7,572 bases of DNA, taken from Firmicutes bacterium UBA2296 (lineage in GTDB: Bacteria > Bacillota > UBA994). The notes below the pieces were generated by a model that did not search any database, was not told where the DNA came from, and saw nothing but the letters and a program-made list of their open reading frames with translations. Both the position numbers and the translations under genes were made by a program. This document shows, one piece after another, positions 4,509-7,572 of the stretch (positions within the stretch are counted from its first letter, which is position 1; each line of letters starts with the position of its first letter). The stretch is from positions 188-7,759 of the forward strand of contig DDWC01000129.1 of the NCBI GenBank assembly GCA_002345475.1. The letters run 5' to 3'.

Positions 4509-4790
4509 TTACCCTTTCTTCTCGCCAAGGTAGCTGTTGAGCAGCTCTTCGAGTACTTCGTCACGTTCTACGCGACGAATGATGTTGCGGGCATTCTTGT
4601 GATAGGTGATGTAAGCAGGGTCGCCGGAAAGCAGATAGCCGGTGATGTGGAACGTAGGGTTGTAACCTTTTTCCCGCAGGGCTTCGGATACCTCCTGCAA
4701 CACTTCGCGCACCAGCTGACGTCGGTCGAGCTCGATCTTCTGGATTACCTTAGTTTCTTCCAGGTTCTTGCCCGCTTTTTGTTCACTCAC
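4509..4790 (-). CDS. ireB: IreB family regulatory phosphoprotein (UPF0297)
   Basis: A small cytosolic protein of 93 residues. In Enterococcus faecalis IreB is a substrate of the Ser/Thr kinase IreK and lowers cephalosporin resistance (family knowledge). The diagnostic stretch GYNPTFHITGYLLSGDPAYIT is at 42-62, followed by HKNARNIIRRVERDE (64-78) and the terminal helix LEELLNSYL (80-88). The N-terminal arm EETKVIQKI keeps one threonine, Thr13, which aligns with the second of two phosphorylated threonines in the E. faecalis protein as I remember it. The start is GTG at 4788-4790, with GGGAGG about 8 bases upstream. Position right after alaS and ahead of ruvX is the usual Bacillota order, here split by the aldo/keto reductase. 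No terminator separates it from alaS. Confidence 0.93.
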   Translation of the reverse strand: MSEQKAGKNLEETKVIQKIELDRRQLVREVLQEVSEALREKGYNPTFHITGYLLSGDPAYITYHKNARNIIRRVERDEVLEELLNSYLGEKKG

Positions 4791-4832
4791 TATATGTCCC
4801 TCCCACTGCGCCGAAAAGCTATTTCACGCTTT

Positions 4833-4864
4833 AGTATATAGCAACCTACAGAGACTGGCGGAAA
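4833..4864 (-). promoter_or_regulatory. Weak candidate promoter for ireB
   Basis: In the 99-base alaS-ireB gap the minus strand has TATATACT, which gives TATATA or TATACT as a possible -10 box (4833-4840). The only -35 candidate at a suitable distance, TTTCCG at 4859-4864, is poor. Read-through from alaS is equally possible, because I see no terminator hairpin here. Confidence 0.28.
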
Positions 4865-4889
4865 TTACTATGCCTTTGTCACGAGGTTG

Positions 4890-7517
4890 TCATATTTTGA
4901 GCTGTTGCTTGACAAGGCTTACTACCTGATCCAGCGCTTCGGGAAGTTTGGCGGGGTCCTTGCCTCCCGCCTGGGCCATGTTGGGCCTGCCTCCGCCACC
5001 TCCGCCGGTGAGTTTGGCCACCTCGCGGATGAGGTTACCGGCGTGGAGGCCACGCTTGACCAGGTCGTCGCTCACGGCGGCCACCAGACTGACCTTGTCA
5101 TCGTGGGCCGCGCCCAGTACCAGGACGCCGCTGGGCATTTTGTCCCTGACGGCATCGGCTGCGGTGCGCAGGCTGTCCATGTCCGAAACGTCGACCTGAC
5201 GGGCCACTACAGGAATGTCGCCTACCATGGCGGCCTTGCTGACAAAGTTGCCAGCCTCGAGAACCATGAGGCGAGTGTGCAGCTTGGCGGCATGGCGTTC
5301 GGCCTCTTTGAGTTCGGCCAGAATGACGCCCAGACGGCGGGGTGCTTCGTCGATGGTGGTTTTGAGCTGTTCGGCTATATTGGCCAGCATGGCTTCCCGG
5401 TCCTTGGCCCGGCGGTAAGCCATGGTGCCGGTCACGGCCTCAATGCGGCGCAACCCGGCGCCGATGCCGGTTTCGGTCGTGAGGAGAAGTTGCCCTATCT
5501 GTGAAGAGGAATGCAGATGGGTGCCGCCGCAGAGCTCCATGCTGAAGTCGCCCATGGAAACCACCCGCACAGAATCGCCGTACTTCTCGCCAAAGAGGGC
5601 GATGGCGCCCCTGCCTTTGGCCTCCTCCATACTGAGAACTTCGGACTGCACACCGTGTCCGGCCAGGATCTCGGCGTTAACCATTGTCTCTACCTTGTTG
5701 AGCTCTTCTTCGGTGAGAGGGGCAAAATGGGAGAAGTCAAAACGCAGACGGTCGGGCTCTACCAGAGAACCGGCCTGGGCGGCGTGTTCGCCCAGTACCT
5801 TGCGCAGGGCGGCGTGTAGCAGGTGGGTGGCGGTGTGGGCCCGGGCGATGGCGCTGCGACGGTTTTCGTCAACCAGAGCCTCAACCTCCTGGCCCATGGT
5901 GAGTGGCGCGCCCTGCACGGTGCCTTTGTGCAGAGATAGGTCGCCGAAATACTTAACGGTGGTCTCCACCTGGAAGCCGCCGTCCTTATACTTGAGAATG
6001 CCGCTGTCGCCGATCTGGCCGCCGGATTCGGCGTAGAAGGGTGTCTCGCTAAGCAGAACGCTGCCTTCTTCACCGCTTTCCAGGCGTTGTACCGGTCTGC
6101 CGTCGCGCAACAGACCCACAACCTGGGACGAGGTCTGGTGGCAATCGTATCCGCAGAAGGTGGTGGGCGCCAGGCCGACAAACTGATTAGCTTTGCCGAA
6201 GTCGCCTTCCACTCCGGCGCGGGCAGCGCGGGCGCGCACCCGCTGTTCCTGCATGCTGGCAGCAAACCCATCGCGGTCTACGGTGAAACCGGCCTCGCGG
6301 GCTATATCGTCGGTGAGATCGAGGGGGAAGCCGAAGGTGTCGTAGAGCTTAAAAGCCGTGCGGCCGTCGATGACCTTCTCTCCCCTGCCCTGCAGCTGAG
6401 CGATTACGCCGGCCAGCAACTGAGTGCCTCCGTCGATGGTTTCGAGGAAACGTTCCTCTTCGACGCGCACAATGCGGGAGATGTAGTCTATCTTGGGGGT
6501 GAGCTCAGGGTAAGGCACAGCCATTACCTGGGCCACCAGGGGTACCATCTCCCAGAGAAAAGGTTCGTTGAGGCCCAGTTCGCGACCGTAACGAACGGCC
6601 CGGCGCAGTAGCCTGCGTATGACGTAACCGCGGCCCTCGTTGCTGGGGGCAGCGCCATCACCGATAGCAAAGGTAACAGCGCGGACGTGGTCGGCGATGA
6701 CGTTAAAGGCCATTGTTTCGCCGGAGTCGGACTTGTACGTCCTGCCGGTCAGTTTTTCTACATGGTTTATATATGGCATAAAGAGGTCGGTGCCGAAATT
6801 GGTCTCGGTGTCCTGCACCAGGGAAGCCAGGCGTTCAAGGCCCATGCCGGTATCTATGTTCTTGCGGGGCAGGGGCACGTAGGTGCCGTCTTCCTGGTGA
6901 TTAAACTGCGAGAACACCAGATTCCAGTATTCCAGGTAACGGTCGCAGTCGCAGCCGGGTCGGCATTCGTCGCTGCCACAACCATAGGAGGGCCCGCGGT
7001 CGTAAAAGAGCTCAGAGTTCGGGCCGCAGGGACCGGGGCCGATGTCCCAGAAGTTGTCCTCGAGCTTGACGATGCGCTCCATGGGCAGGCCAATCTGGTC
7101 GCGCCAGATGGCAACGGCTTCGTCGTCCTCGGGGTGGACGCTGACATGGATATGCTGCGGATCAAAACCCACTACCTCGGTGGAAAACTCCCAGGCCCAC
7201 TTGATGGCCTCGACTTTGAAGTAGTCGCCCACGGAGAAGTTGCCCAACATTTCGAAAAGAGTGTGGTGGCGCGCGGTGCGTCCCACATTTTCGATGTCGT
7301 TGGTGCGGATGGACTTCTGGCTGCTGACCATGCGCGGGTTCTCGGGGTTGATCTGGCCGGAGAAGTAGGGTTTGAGGGTGGCAACGCCGCTGTTGATCCA
7401 CAGCAGGGTCGGATCCTCGTGGGGCACGAGGGACGCGCCGGGGAGGATCTGGTGGCCTTTGCCACGGAAGAACTCGAGGAAGGCTGTGCGCAGTTCGTTG
7501 GTGGTCGTGGGTTTCAT
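4890..7517 (-). CDS. alaS: Alanyl-tRNA synthetase
   Basis: Charges tRNA-Ala with alanine and edits mischarged Ser/Gly (class II synthetase). The 875 residues equal the usual bacterial length. The catalytic core covers about 1-460, with motif 2 RHHTLFEMLGNF at 83-94 and motif 3 GRGYVIRRLLRRAVR at 295-309. The editing domain has its zinc ligands intact: HTATH (His561, His565) and CGGTH (Cys663, His667). The C-terminal DHHA1-type domain carries TGGGGGGRP at 837-845. A Cys-rich loop (Cys180, 185, 189, 191) follows the DRGPSYGC segment and could bind a further metal. I chose the ATG at 7515-7517 because AAAGGAG (7526-7532) lies 8 bases upstream. An in-frame GTG at 7524-7526 overlaps that site and would add three residues. 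Many Bacillota alaS genes have a T-box leader, but only 55 bases of upstream sequence are in view. Confidence 0.98.
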   Translation of the reverse strand: MKPTTTNELRTAFLEFFRGKGHQILPGASLVPHEDPTLLWINSGVATLKPYFSGQINPENPRMVSSQKSIRTNDIENVGRTARHHTLFEMLGNFSVGDYFKVEAIKWAWEFSTEVVGFDPQHIHVSVHPEDDEAVAIWRDQIGLPMERIVKLEDNFWDIGPGPCGPNSELFYDRGPSYGCGSDECRPGCDCDRYLEYWNLVFSQFNHQEDGTYVPLPRKNIDTGMGLERLASLVQDTETNFGTDLFMPYINHVEKLTGRTYKSDSGETMAFNVIADHVRAVTFAIGDGAAPSNEGRGYVIRRLLRRAVRYGRELGLNEPFLWEMVPLVAQVMAVPYPELTPKIDYISRIVRVEEERFLETIDGGTQLLAGVIAQLQGRGEKVIDGRTAFKLYDTFGFPLDLTDDIAREAGFTVDRDGFAASMQEQRVRARAARAGVEGDFGKANQFVGLAPTTFCGYDCHQTSSQVVGLLRDGRPVQRLESGEEGSVLLSETPFYAESGGQIGDSGILKYKDGGFQVETTVKYFGDLSLHKGTVQGAPLTMGQEVEALVDENRRSAIARAHTATHLLHAALRKVLGEHAAQAGSLVEPDRLRFDFSHFAPLTEEELNKVETMVNAEILAGHGVQSEVLSMEEAKGRGAIALFGEKYGDSVRVVSMGDFSMELCGGTHLHSSSQIGQLLLTTETGIGAGLRRIEAVTGTMAYRRAKDREAMLANIAEQLKTTIDEAPRRLGVILAELKEAERHAAKLHTRLMVLEAGNFVSKAAMVGDIPVVARQVDVSDMDSLRTAADAVRDKMPSGVLVLGAAHDDKVSLVAAVSDDLVKRGLHAGNLIREVAKLTGGGGGGRPNMAQAGGKDPAKLPEALDQVVSLVKQQLKI

Positions 7518-7525
7518 GCTTTTCA

Positions 7526-7532
7526 CTCCTTT
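7526..7532 (-). promoter_or_regulatory. Ribosome binding site of alaS
   Basis: AAAGGAG on the minus strand, 8 bases from the ATG at 7517. It partly overlaps the competing in-frame GTG (7524-7526), which makes the ATG the likely start. Confidence 0.8.
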
Positions 7533-7541
7533 ACGTTTCGA

Positions 7542-7572
7542 GGCGCTTGGCGATTGGCGCTTAGCGCTTGGT
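7542..7572. repeat. Heptamer array upstream of alaS (GGCGCTT type), cut by window edge
   Basis: GGCGCTT, GGCGATT, GGCGCTT, AGCGCTT and GGT in strict 7-base phase up to the window end. It starts 9 bases before the alaS ribosome binding site and must lie in the alaS leader, or just upstream of it if transcription starts very close. More units may follow outside. Confidence 0.8.

Noticed and set aside
7527..7572. A T-box riboswitch ahead of alaS
   Set aside because: Common for alaS in Bacillota, but the visible leader contains only a heptamer array and the ribosome binding site. No T-box motif or terminator is in view.

Overview
The window looks like a chromosomal segment of a low-to-mid GC Gram-positive anaerobe, most likely a member of the Clostridia (Bacillota). 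The reasons are the gene order alaS - ireB (UPF0297) - ruvX - DUF1292 - mltG, which is a conserved Bacillota neighbourhood, strong GGAGG-type ribosome binding sites, a Bacillota IreB protein, and a ferredoxin-type aldo/keto reductase with two [4Fe-4S] motifs. Nothing in the sequence allows a safe genus call. All six protein genes lie on the minus strand, so transcription runs from the right edge of the window to the left.

Layout from right to left (direction of transcription). At 7542-7572 a degenerate 7-base tandem array sits just upstream of the alaS ribosome binding site. Next come alaS (7517 to 4890), a 99-base gap, ireB (4790 to 4509), an iron-sulfur aldo/keto reductase (4506 to 3559) and ruvX (3556 to 3137). 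The last three are packed with gaps of 2 bases, so they almost certainly form one translationally coupled transcript. A gene-free spacer of about 0.6 kb (2516-3136) follows, made almost entirely of repeats. Then comes a short acidic DUF1292 gene (2453 to 2148) with its own sigma-A type promoter (2487-2515) and a strong intrinsic terminator (2110-2137). mltG (2037 to 787) then has its own TATAAT box. From 786 to 1 there is no gene, only repeats.

The genes cover translation (alanyl-tRNA synthetase), Ser/Thr-kinase-linked envelope control (IreB), RNA/DNA processing (RuvX/YqgF nuclease fold), peptidoglycan glycan-strand termination (MltG), a redox enzyme of unknown substrate, and a small acidic protein of unknown function. 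Apart from the inserted aldo/keto reductase this is ordinary housekeeping content.

The unusual part is the intergenic DNA. Three superimposed layers are visible. (1) Eight copies, one with a deleted apex, of a REP-like element: a perfect 20-bp palindrome GGGCACAGCATGCTGTGCCC flanked on one side by GTAG, in both orientations. (2) These lie inside larger modules that have been tandemly duplicated with units of 267, 142 and 153 bp, plus a 91-bp segment shared between the two spacers. (3) About ten short patches of degenerate repeats of different sequence but all with an exact 7-base period. No transposase, CRISPR array, tRNA or rRNA is visible.
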